A stretch of 21,715 nucleotides of DNA, taken from contig JAXEOR010000136.1 in NCBI GenBank assembly GCA_034117945.1, forward strand, positions 1-21,715, written 5' to 3'. A model generated the notes under the pieces. It was not told where the DNA came from. It was given only the letters and a program-made list of their open reading frames with translations, and searched no databases. Positions within the stretch are counted from its first letter, which is position 1; each line of letters begins with the position of its first letter. Position numbers and translations under genes: made by a program. Positions 14,981 through 21,584 of this stretch are shown here, piece after piece. Origin of the DNA: SIG438 sp034117945. Lineage in GTDB: Bacteria > Bacillota > Clostridia > HGM11514.

Positions 14981-15081
14981 AGAGATAATCCGGAAGGGAA
15001 CCTACCTGCCTGCTTTATCCTGTCGGATAGGAAGGCAGACGGGCAGCATGATCCTTTCGGGGCTTGTGCTGTTTTCTTTTT
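14981..15081 (+). ncRNA. Structured leader with a terminator/antiterminator layout
   Basis: CCGGAAGG (14990-14997) can pair with CCTTTCGG (15053-15060), 8 bp with one G-T. It encloses CTGCCT/AGGCAG (15006-15011 with 15033-15038), which in turn holds TATCC/GGATA (15016-15020 with 15025-15029) around a TGTC loop. In the alternative fold, CAGCATGATCC (15044-15054) pairs with GGGCTTGTGCTG (15060-15071) with one bulged C and several G-U pairs, followed by TTTTCTTTTT (15072-15081), an intrinsic terminator. The two folds share 15053-15060, as in attenuators and riboswitches. I do not recognise the class. Confidence 0.5.
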
Positions 15082-15108
15082 GATTCATACATAAGGGGGA
15101 TTTTTGAT

Positions 15109-15864
15109 ATGAATGACAATCGTAAATTAAGTCTGGGTCTGGTTTCCATGCTTGCTATTTTGATGACTTCTATGACCTTTTTGTACCGCCAGTCTTCGCC
15201 TTATTGGATTTCATCCCAGCTTCTGCTGCTGACCGGGTGCGTGATTTTTTTGGGGATGGCCTTGTTTGTGTATGATGCAAGGCATTTGAAGCTGTTTGCC
15301 ATTCCGGGGGCGATGATTGCAGCCGGGGAATTAATGGCTGTTTGCTCTAGATTCCGTTTTTTATTTGATCAAAGCCATGGGTTGCGGATGGAAAGCATTA
15401 CCCCAGGGGGGCAGCCCATTGAGGTGCTGGCGGCAGTGGCATGTGCCTTTCAATTTGTTGTGCTGGCATGGACGGTGATTGACATCAGCACGGATTTTTC
15501 CTTTTGCGATACCACCTGCCTGGCTTTGGCCATATGCCTGGGCTTTGCGGCTGCGGTGGATCTGATTGTTTTTTCCTTCTGTGTGAAGGGCGGTATGGAG
15601 CTTGTGCGGGTAAAATCGGTTGAAACCCTGTCTGATTTGCTCACCTTTGGTACGGTGGTGGTGTTTTACTTCGGATACACCAAGGAACGGAGAATGATTC
15701 AGCGGTATTACCGGGCTCAGAATGCCGAGCGCCGCAGAGCGAAACGGCAGCAAAAAATTGCAGAGGAGGAGCAGGCTCGGCTGGAGGAGCAGGAGCAGCG
15801 GGCTGTGGAGCAGCAATTGAACCAAGCTGATATTGAAAGGGAAAAGGAAGCAAGCTGTGAATAA
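15109..15864 (+). CDS. Membrane protein of unknown function with charged coiled-coil tail
   Basis: I do not recognise this 251-residue protein. It shows about six hydrophobic segments, near residues 8-26, 32-52, 60-78, 108-128, 135-158 and 173-190. A strongly charged, Glu/Arg/Gln-rich C-terminal stretch of roughly 55 residues follows (TKERRMIQRYYRAQNAERRR, QQKIAEEEQARLEEQEQRAV) that should form a helical coiled coil. The positive-inside rule suggests the tail is cytoplasmic. The ATG at 15109 is chosen because AAGGGGGA (15093-15100) is correctly spaced; a TTG at 15064 would extend it into the leader hairpin. It appears monocistronic, with its own promoter and attenuator-like leader before it and a strong terminator after it. 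No catalytic motif is visible. A structural or sensory membrane role is possible but unproven. Confidence 0.7.
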   Translation: MNDNRKLSLGLVSMLAILMTSMTFLYRQSSPYWISSQLLLLTGCVIFLGMALFVYDARHLKLFAIPGAMIAAGELMAVCSRFRFLFDQSHGLRMESITPGGQPIEVLAAVACAFQFVVLAWTVIDISTDFSFCDTTCLALAICLGFAAAVDLIVFSFCVKGGMELVRVKSVETLSDLLTFGTVVVFYFGYTKERRMIQRYYRAQNAERRRAKRQQKIAEEEQARLEEQEQRAVEQQLNQADIEREKEASCE

Positions 15865-15888
15865 AAATGCGGGAATTTTCCCGGCCAT

Positions 15889-15920
15889 GCGCCGCCTATT
15901 ATCTTGATGGCGGCGTTTTT
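15889..15920 (+). terminator. Intrinsic terminator after the membrane protein gene
   Basis: CGCCGCC (15890-15896) pairs with GGCGGCG (15909-15915), followed by five T residues and GTTT. A second short palindrome, CGGGAATTTTCCCG, lies just upstream at 15870-15883. Confidence 0.88.
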
Positions 15921-15987
15921 GTTTGCCGTCAATTGCTTATGAACAAAAAAAATCCGCAATTGTAAAATAATTTGTCGGAATTGGCGG

Positions 15988-16016
15988 TTGACACAGGTTG
16001 GGAAAAATGATATGAT
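15988..16016 (+). promoter_or_regulatory. Sigma-A promoter of the ATPase-VOR operon
   Basis: TTGACA (15988-15993) and TATGAT (16011-16016) are separated by 17 nt. Predicted start is near 16023, about 39 nt before the ATPase ATG. No other promoter is evident down to 19311, so it should drive all five genes. Confidence 0.88.
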
Positions 16017-16061
16017 AAAAAGAAAAGATGCTGAAAATGGGGTAAGGAGGAGTGTTGACCG

Positions 16062-16715
16062 ATGAAACGCATTACTATAATCGCCGGACATTTCGGAAGC
16101 GGAAAGACGGAATTTGCTCTGAATTACGCAATTGAATTGAAACGAAACTATCCCCGGGTGACGGTGGCGGATATGGACACGGTCAATCCTTATTTTCGCA
16201 CAAAGGACGCTCAGGAACCCTTAGAAGCCCTTGGGATTGATGTAATTTCTCCTCAGTTTGCCAACACTAATGTGGATATTTTATCTGTGCCCTCTCAGAT
16301 TCTGTCTGTTTTTGAATCGCCGGATTGCAGGGCGGTGTTTGACGTGGGAGGAGATGACGAGGGAGCGGTTGTGCTGGGAGTTTACCAAAAGCAGATTGTC
16401 CAGGCAGGCTACGATATGCTGTTTGTGATGAATCCCAACCGACCCTTTACCAGAACGCCGGACCAGGCACTGGAAATGATGGGGGCGATTGAGCAGGCCT
16501 CCCGTCTGCGATTTACCGGTTTGGTCAATACTGCAAATTTGATGGAGGATACCACCCCGGAGCTGGTGGCTCAGGGGGAGAAGATTGTGAAGCAAACCGC
16601 CCAAATGGCTGGATTGCCCTTTTTCTATACTGCCGGTACGGCAGAAAATTTAACCTTGCTTTCGGAGCCCGAAAAGGGTTTTCCCATAAAATTATTTTTA
16701 AAAAAGCCTTTTTAA
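16062..16715 (+). CDS. SIMIBI-type P-loop ATPase leading the VOR operon
   Basis: A 217-residue nucleotide-binding protein. The P-loop is GHFGSGKTE (residues 9-17), and the second signature ADMDTVNPYFRTKDA (about 36-50) places an Asp-rich switch as in CobB/MinD/ParA relatives. FDVGGDDEGA resembles a Walker B/switch II region, and VMNPNRPFTRT and LVNTANL are consistent with nucleotide base contacts. No signal or membrane segment. AAGGAGGAGTG precedes the ATG. Its stop (TAA, 16713-16715) is followed at once by the ferredoxin subunit gene, and the four genes after it encode a 2-oxoacid:ferredoxin oxidoreductase. A role in assembly, cofactor loading or regulation of that complex is inferred from position only. 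Ordinary metabolic or partitioning roles are not excluded. Confidence 0.78.
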   Translation: MKRITIIAGHFGSGKTEFALNYAIELKRNYPRVTVADMDTVNPYFRTKDAQEPLEALGIDVISPQFANTNVDILSVPSQILSVFESPDCRAVFDVGGDDEGAVVLGVYQKQIVQAGYDMLFVMNPNRPFTRTPDQALEMMGAIEQASRLRFTGLVNTANLMEDTTPELVAQGEKIVKQTAQMAGLPFFYTAGTAENLTLLSEPEKGFPIKLFLKKPF

Positions 16716-16738
16716 TGACGAACAAGGGGGTGTGTTGT

Positions 16739-16945
16739 ATGGCAAAGGTAACATTTTTAGAGGATAAATGCAAGGGGTGTCGGCTTTGCACCACGGTTTG
16801 TCCCAAGCAGATTGTCACAATGGCAACGGATCGAATCAATGCGAAAGGGTTTCACCCGGCAGAGGTGAAGGAGCAGGAAAAGTGCATTGGGTGTGCGTTT
16901 TGTGCCACAATTTGCCCTGATGTTGTGATTAGAGTAGAAAAATAA
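16739..16945 (+). CDS. 2-oxoacid:ferredoxin oxidoreductase delta subunit (2x4Fe-4S ferredoxin)
   Basis: A 68-residue ferredoxin-like protein with two complete 4Fe-4S motifs: CKGCRLCTTVCP (residues ~11-22) and CIGCAFCATICP (~47-58). It carries electrons from the TPP site of the alpha/beta subunits toward external ferredoxin. The ATG at 16739 is chosen because AAGGGGG lies about 8 nt before it and family members start MAKVTF-like; another in-frame ATG at 16715 overlaps the stop codon of the ATPase gene and would add eight unrelated residues. The alpha subunit begins 19 nt downstream. The order delta-alpha-beta-gamma is the common one for VOR/KOR-type enzymes of anaerobes. Confidence 0.92.
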   Translation: MAKVTFLEDKCKGCRLCTTVCPKQIVTMATDRINAKGFHPAEVKEQEKCIGCAFCATICPDVVIRVEK

Positions 16946-16964
16946 GGAATGAGGTGGGTCGAAT

Positions 16965-18032
16965 ATGGCTGAGAAAGTTTTGATGAAAGGGAACGAGGCC
17001 ATCGCAGAGGCTGCAATTCGGGCGGGCTGTAAAATGTTTTTTGGTTACCCGATCACTCCCCAAACGGAGGTTGCGGCATATATGGCAAAAAAGCTGCCGA
17101 AAATTGAGGGCGGCGTGTTTTTACAGGCAGAGAGCGAGGTTGCGGCCATTAATATGGTGTACGGCGCAGCCGGTGCGGGAGCAAGAGTGATGACTTCCTC
17201 CTCCAGCCCCGGAGTGAGCTTAAAGCAGGAGGGGATTTCTTATATCGCAGGGAGCGATTTGCCCTGTGTTGTGGTTAATATTGTGCGGGGCGGCCCCGGA
17301 TTAGGCGGTATCCAGCCTGCTCAGTCGGATTATTTTCAGGCAACCAAGGGCGGCGGACATGGCGATTATCATTTGTTTGTCATTGCCCCCAGCTCCATTC
17401 AGGAGGTTGTGGATCTTACCTGCCATGCTTTTGACGTGGCGGATAAATACCGTGTTCCGGCCATGATCATGGGAGACGGAATGCTGGGTCAGATGATGGA
17501 GCCGGTGGTGTTTCCGGAGCAGTCCGGCGCAGCGCAGATTGAAAAGCCTTGGGCTACCACCGGAACAGAGATGAAGCGGAAGCATAATATCGTAAATTCT
17601 TTGTTTATCGAGCCGGACGAATTGGAAAAGCTGATCTTGGAGCGGCAAAAACGGTATGACGCCATCTGTGAAAATGAGGTAATGGTGGAAACGGTTGACT
17701 GTGACGATGCAGATATTATCTTAACCGCCTATGGAACCATTGCAAGAATTGCAAAAACCGCAAAAGCAATTCTGGCGGAAAAGGGAATTAAGGCAGGGGT
17801 GATTAGACCCATTACCCTGTGGCCCTTCCCTGTGAAAGCATATCAAAAGGCGGCTCAGCGGGGGGTTCCCTTCCTGAGCGTGGAAATGAGCATGGGTCAG
17901 ATGGTAGAGGATGTTCGCCTGGCTGTGAATGGGAAAGCCCCTGTTCATTTTTACGGAAGAACCGGCGGCATGATCCCCACGCCCGCAGCCATTGCGGAGG
18001 AAGCGGTAAAAATTTTAGGAGGTGACAGATAA
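16965..18032 (+). CDS. vorB: 2-oxoacid:ferredoxin oxidoreductase alpha subunit (VorB type)
   Basis: A 355-residue alpha subunit. The N-terminal half is the TPP pyrimidine-binding domain, with GYPITPQTEVAAYMAKKLP (around residue 27) and the family stretches FLQAESEVAAINMVYGAAGAG, TSSSSPGVSLKQEGISYIAG and RGGPGLGGIQPAQSDYFQA. The C-terminal half is the transketolase C-like domain (YGTIARIAKTA, VGxIRPITLWPFP-like). The sequence resembles VorB, annotated as 3-methyl-2-oxobutanoate (branched-chain) ferredoxin oxidoreductase, which makes acyl-CoAs from 2-oxoacids. A 2-oxoglutarate or other 2-oxoacid preference cannot be excluded from sequence. GAGGTGGGTCG precedes the ATG. Its TAA shares bases with the ATG of the beta subunit, indicating translational coupling. 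Confidence 0.93.
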   Translation: MAEKVLMKGNEAIAEAAIRAGCKMFFGYPITPQTEVAAYMAKKLPKIEGGVFLQAESEVAAINMVYGAAGAGARVMTSSSSPGVSLKQEGISYIAGSDLPCVVVNIVRGGPGLGGIQPAQSDYFQATKGGGHGDYHLFVIAPSSIQEVVDLTCHAFDVADKYRVPAMIMGDGMLGQMMEPVVFPEQSGAAQIEKPWATTGTEMKRKHNIVNSLFIEPDELEKLILERQKRYDAICENEVMVETVDCDDADIILTAYGTIARIAKTAKAILAEKGIKAGVIRPITLWPFPVKAYQKAAQRGVPFLSVEMSMGQMVEDVRLAVNGKAPVHFYGRTGGMIPTPAAIAEEAVKILGGDR

Positions 18033-18784
18033 TGGAAAAGGTATTTGACAGACCTCACGCGTTGATTGACACCACATTGCATTACTGTCCCGGATGTACT
18101 CACGGAATTATCCACCGGCTGGTAGCGGAATCCTTGGATGAGCTGGAGCTGGAGGGAAAAACCATCGGGGTTGCGTCCGTGGGATGCTCGGTTTTTGCTT
18201 ATAATTATTTTAACTGCGATATGCAGCAGGCGGCTCACGGCCGAGCCCCTGCGGTTGCGACCGGAATTAAAAGAACCCATCCGGATCACATTGTATTTAC
18301 CTATCAGGGAGACGGAGATCTGGCGGCTATTGGTACTGCAGAGACGGTTCACGCAGCTGCCAGAGGGGAAAATATTACAGTGATTTTTGTCAATAACGCC
18401 ATTTATGGAATGACGGGCGGCCAGATGGCACCCACTACCTTGGTGGGGCAGGTAACCCAAACCTCTCCTTACGGCAGAAATGCGGCAACGCAAGGGTATC
18501 CGATTCGGATCTGCGAGATGCTGTCCACTCTGGAAGGGCCGGCCTATATTGAGCGAGTCAGCGTGGATACAGTGAAAAATATCAAAAATGCCAAAAAGGC
18601 GATCAAAAAAGCCTTTCAGTATCAAATGGAAGGAAAGGGCTTTACCTTGGTTGAGGTGGTCTCTACCTGTCCTACCAACTGGGGTATGTCTCCGGTAGAC
18701 GCAATCAAATGGCTGCAGGAAAATATGCTGGAGCATTATCCTCTGGGTGTGTATTGTGACGTGGAAGGAGGAGAGGCAAAATGA
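18032..18784 (+). CDS. 2-oxoacid:ferredoxin oxidoreductase beta subunit (TPP-binding)
   Basis: A 250-residue subunit binding the diphosphate end of TPP. CPGCTHG (residues 19-25) is the conserved start motif, GDGDLAAIGTAETVHAA (about 92-108) the TPP/Mg site, and NNAIYGMTGGQMAPTT (about 122-137) completes it. CysXXCys here, and a third Cys in SVGCSVFAYNYF, match the family's cluster-proximal residues. The start ATG overlaps the alpha stop (TAATG). GGAGGTGACAG just upstream is a strong ribosome site. Its stop overlaps the gamma start (ATGA). Partner proteins are the delta, alpha and gamma subunits from the neighbouring genes. Confidence 0.94.
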   Translation: MEKVFDRPHALIDTTLHYCPGCTHGIIHRLVAESLDELELEGKTIGVASVGCSVFAYNYFNCDMQQAAHGRAPAVATGIKRTHPDHIVFTYQGDGDLAAIGTAETVHAAARGENITVIFVNNAIYGMTGGQMAPTTLVGQVTQTSPYGRNAATQGYPIRICEMLSTLEGPAYIERVSVDTVKNIKNAKKAIKKAFQYQMEGKGFTLVEVVSTCPTNWGMSPVDAIKWLQENMLEHYPLGVYCDVEGGEAK

Positions 18785-19311
18785 CGCATGAACTGATTTT
18801 TGCCGGCTTCGGCGGACAGGGCATTTTGTTTGCAGGAAAGCTGCTGGCTTATGCGGCCATGATGGGAGAAAAGGAGGTTTCCTGGCTTCCTTCCTACGGT
18901 CCTGAAATGCGGGGTGGAACGGCAAACTGCCATGTGATTGTATCCGAGTCTCCCGTGAGCTCTCCACTGGTAACAACACCAACGATTTTAGCCGCTATGA
19001 ACAAGCCTTCCTTTGAAAAATTCGAGCAGGCTGTTAAGCCGGGAGGGATCATTGTAAAGGATTCCACTTTGATTGACAGCAAAACCAAGCGGGAGGATAT
19101 TACCTGCTTTGATCTTCCGGCTACGAAAATTGCAATGGATTTAGAGGCGGATAAGCTGGCCAATATGGTGATGACCGGTAAAATTATTAAGGAAAGCGGA
19201 ATTCTTCCTATGGATTTGGTGCTAAAGGCTTTGGAGAAAATGATCCCGCCCAAGAAACAGCACTTAGTGGAAATTAATAAAAAGGTGCTGCTGGCAGGAT
19301 ATGAATTTTAA
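18781..19311 (+). CDS. 2-oxoacid:ferredoxin oxidoreductase gamma subunit
   Basis: A 176-residue subunit of the POR/KOR gamma fold. The CoA-site motif FAGFGGQGILFAGKLLA is at residues 7-23, and SWLPSYGPEMRGGTANCHV (about 38-56) is the second family hallmark. It supplies the CoA-binding domain of the alpha-beta-gamma-delta complex. The start overlaps the beta stop by 4 nt (ATGA), and GAAGGAGGAG upstream is a strong ribosome site. It is the last gene of the operon; a terminator lies at 19366-19400. All four subunits are present and none shows a frameshift, so the complex should be functional. Confidence 0.94.
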   Translation: MTHELIFAGFGGQGILFAGKLLAYAAMMGEKEVSWLPSYGPEMRGGTANCHVIVSESPVSSPLVTTPTILAAMNKPSFEKFEQAVKPGGIIVKDSTLIDSKTKREDITCFDLPATKIAMDLEADKLANMVMTGKIIKESGILPMDLVLKALEKMIPPKKQHLVEINKKVLLAGYEF

Positions 19312-19365
19312 TCATCACTTTTCTTTGGCTGGTCGCCCAGGAAAAGAGTAAAAAACAGAATAAAC

Positions 19366-19400
19366 AGCCGTTGATTCTTATTGGTTCAGCGGCTTTTTTT
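19366..19400 (+). terminator. Intrinsic terminator after the VOR operon
   Basis: AGCCGTTG (19366-19373) pairs with CAGCGGCT (19387-19394), one mismatch, followed by six further T residues. It ends the ATPase-delta-alpha-beta-gamma transcript. Confidence 0.8.
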
Positions 19401-19503
19401 CAATTTTTGTTTTACAAAGCTTGTAATAATTTCTTTTTTTGGTCGATAAAAGTCTATGATTATTTTTTGATTTAGTTAAAATGATGAAAATAGTTGCAAA
19501 AGA

Positions 19504-19532
19504 TTGACGGTGAAAAAAAATTGTGCTATAAT
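19504..19532 (+). promoter_or_regulatory. Sigma-A promoter of the glycan operon
   Basis: TTGACG (19504-19509) and TATAAT (19527-19532) are separated by 17 nt. Predicted start is near 19539, about 175 nt before the aminotransferase ATG. Confidence 0.88.
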
Positions 19533-19611
19533 GTAGAAGAATGTTTTTCATGTGTGTAACGAGACTGTCAAAAGTGAAAAATGTATAAATTACATCAAAA
19601 TAGGTGGTTTT

Positions 19612-19652
19612 ATGCGGATCTGCGGAATAAATCAGCAGCAATGCGGAACTGC
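19612..19652 (+). repeat. Direct repeats in the glycan operon leader
   Basis: ATGCGGATCTGC (19612-19623) and ATGCGGAACTGC (19641-19652) differ at one base and start 29 nt apart. Related GCGGA and CGGATGAG units recur up to 19669. They may be RNA-binding or DNA-binding sites, or remnants of slippage. Confidence 0.45.
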
Positions 19653-19659
19653 CGGATGA
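19612..19659 (+). CDS. Possible 15-residue leader peptide
   Basis: ATG at 19612 follows AGGTGG (19602-19607) by 4 nt and opens a 15-codon frame, MRICGINQQQCGTAG, ending in TGA at 19657-19659. It lies in the leader of the glycan operon, about 55 nt before the aminotransferase start. The spacing is short for a ribosome site and the frame could be chance. It contains CAG-CAG-CAA and two Cys-Gly pairs but no run of one regulatory codon. Confidence 0.3.
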   Translation: MRICGINQQQCGTAG

Positions 19660-19714
19660 GCGGATGAGCGAAAAGAAAGTGAGCACTGAAAACGACAAAA
19701 AGGACTGGTAGATC

Positions 19715-20947
19715 ATGAAGAAAGCATTTCAGAGAAAGGTATGGTTATCCTCTCCCACAATGCATGGCGATGAATTGCGGTATATGACAGAGGCATATCA
19801 ATCAAACTGGATGTCTACGATAGGAGAAAATATCAACGAAGCAGAACGATTGGCCTCAGAGAAGGTTGGATGCAAGTATGCGGTTGCTTTGTCCTGCGGA
19901 ACTGCAGCGCTGCACCTATGTGTGTATCTTGCAGGGGTGAAACCGGGAGACCTTGTTTTTACATGAGATATGACCTTTGGAGCAACGGTGAATCCGATTG
20001 TGTATGATGGTGGGGTTCCGGTATTTATTGATACAGAACGGGATACCTGGAATATGGATCCTGTTGCCCTTGAAAAAGCATTTGAATTGTATCCGGATAC
20101 AAGGGTTGTGGTCTGCGCAAATCTTTACGGAACACCTGCAAAGCTGGATCAAATTGCGAATATTTGCGAACGGCACAGCGCAATTTTAATTGAAGACGCA
20201 GCAGAGTCCTTAGGGGCTTCCTATCATGGAAAACAGACAGGGAGCTTTGGAAAATATAACGCAATAAGCTTTAACGGGAATAAAATTATTACCGGCTCAT
20301 CAGGAGGTATGCTCTTAACGGATGATTTGGAGGCGGCTAATCAGGCTCGCAAGTGGTCAACCCAAAGCCGTGAAGCAGCGCCATGGTATCAACATGAGGA
20401 AATAGGCTACAATTACCGCATGAGTAATGTGATTGCCGGTGTTGTTCGCGGTCAGTTTCCGCATCTGGAGGAGCATATTGCGCAGAAAAAGGCAATTTAT
20501 ATGCGATATAAAGAAGGATTTCGTGATTTGCCTGTTACAATGAATCCTTATGATGAAAAAAATTGCGAGCCGAATTTTTGGCTTTCTTGTATGCTGATTG
20601 ATCCATCAGCCATGTGCAAACAGGTTCGATCGGATCGTGATGCCTGCTATAAAAAGGAACAGGGAAAAACCTGTCCTACAGAGATTCTTGAAGCCATCGC
20701 AAGTCTGAATGCTGAGGGCAGACCCATCTGGAAACCCATGCATATGCAGCCTGTTTTCAGAAATCACCCTTTTGTGACGGTGAACGGTAACGGCAGAGCC
20801 AGAACAAATGCGTACATAGCTGGAAACGGTATTGATGTGGGTATGGATATTTTTGAGCGCGGTCTTTGCCTGCCCAGTGATAATAAGATGACTCCCGAGC
20901 AGCAAGAGGTAATTATTGAAGCAGTAAGGAAGTGTTTCGATGTATAG
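19715..20947 (+). pseudogene. DegT/DnrJ/EryC1-type sugar aminotransferase interrupted by an in-frame TGA
   Basis: Two in-frame pieces make one aminotransferase of about 410 codons: 19715-19963 (83 residues) and 19967-20944 (326 sense codons), split only by TGA at 19964-19966. The first piece ends ...GDLVFT and the second begins DMTFGATVNPIVYDGG. Intact relatives read through with a residue, usually Ser, at that place. Features: PLP-phosphate site ALSCGTAALHL (piece one), EDAAESLGASYHG with the PLP-pyridine Asp (about residue 161), and the Schiff-base Lys in FNGNKIITGSSGG (about residue 190). Such enzymes (EpsN, PglE) aminate UDP-4-keto-sugars. No ribosome site precedes the ATG at 19970, so without readthrough the protein should be a dead 83-residue fragment. 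Alternatives: sequencing error, recent nonsense mutation, or recoding. The rest of the frame is undamaged. The next gene overlaps its end. Confidence 0.85.
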
Positions 20948-21584
20948 GAAGTACATAAAGAGACTTTTGGATATCGTGTGCGCCCTTGCAGCTATAATTG
21001 TTTTTTCTTGGCTATATATAATTTTGATTGTATTGGGTGCAATATTTATGAAAGGCAATCCGTTTTTTACTCAAGAAAGACCGGGTAAAGGTGAGAAAAT
21101 ATTTAATTTAGTCAAATTTAGAACGATGGATAATAGAAAAGATGAGAACGGAAAACTTTTGCCCGATGATGTTAGGTTAAATAATTATGGTCGTATTCTC
21201 AGAAGAATGTCATTAGATGAACTTCCCGAAGCTGTAAATATATTATTGGGGCATATGAGTGTTGTGGGGCCTAGACCGCTACTTGTTGATTATTTACCGA
21301 GATATAATGATTTTCAAAAGCATCGTCATGATGTAAGACCTGGCTTGACTGGGTTGGCTCAAATCAACGGAAGAAATACGATGAGTTGGGAAGATAAATT
21401 TAAATATGATGTTGAATACACTCAAAATATTTCATTTTGCCTGGATGTAAAAATAGTTGTTATGACTGTTTGGAAGGCTTTTATAAAAGCAGAGGGAATT
21501 AACCAAGAAGGACAGGCAACAATGACAGAATTTTCTGGGGATTTTTCTGAGAATATTGTGAAACAGGAGTCTATACATGGATAA
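20940..21584 (+). CDS. Initiating sugar phosphotransferase (EpsL/PglC-like)
   Basis: A 214-residue monotopic phosphoglycosyl transferase that moves a sugar-1-phosphate from UDP-sugar to undecaprenyl phosphate on the inner face of the membrane. An N-terminal re-entrant/membrane segment covers about residues 12-36. Family motifs follow: FFTQERPGKGEKIFNLVKFRTM (about 42-63), LRRMSLDELPEAVNIL with the catalytic Asp-Glu, MSVVGPRPLL, and RPGLTGLAQINGRN. The short one-helix form matches PglC/EpsL rather than the longer WbaP class. The ATG overlaps the end of the aminotransferase frame by 8 nt, with AAGGAAG about 8 nt upstream. Its own end overlaps the next gene. Base composition is visibly more AT-rich than in the upstream genes, hinting at acquired polysaccharide DNA. 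Confidence 0.9.
   Translation: MYRKYIKRLLDIVCALAAIIVFSWLYIILIVLGAIFMKGNPFFTQERPGKGEKIFNLVKFRTMDNRKDENGKLLPDDVRLNNYGRILRRMSLDELPEAVNILLGHMSVVGPRPLLVDYLPRYNDFQKHRHDVRPGLTGLAQINGRNTMSWEDKFKYDVEYTQNISFCLDVKIVVMTVWKAFIKAEGINQEGQATMTEFSGDFSENIVKQESIHG

Larger units (their letters stand above)
19312..19714 (+). other. 403-bp intergenic region: terminator, promoter and long glycan-operon leader
   Basis: This gap holds the terminator of the VOR operon (19366-19400), an AT-rich spacer (19401-19500), a consensus promoter (19504-19532) and a leader of about 175 nt (19540-19714). The leader contains a 15-codon ORF and direct repeats. A small palindrome, ATGTA-N5-TACAT, lies near 19581-19595. I see no tRNA, and no riboswitch class that I recognise. 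Confidence 0.7.

Noticed and set aside
14990..15060. Leader RNA as small SRP RNA (CCGGAAGG, AGGCAG)
   Set aside because: Short matches only. The GGAA tetraloop and asymmetric loop of SRP RNA are not in the right arrangement, and a coding gene follows with an overlapping terminator.
17951..18982. 343-codon minus-strand frame opposite the VOR beta and gamma genes
   Set aside because: It is antisense to two confident, overlapping oxidoreductase genes, with no family features; a shadow.
19964..19966. TGA as selenocysteine or as a general sense codon
   Set aside because: TGA is a normal stop elsewhere (for example 304-306). Relatives have a Ser-like residue at this site, not Cys, and no clear SECIS hairpin follows. 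Readthrough is kept only as an alternative.
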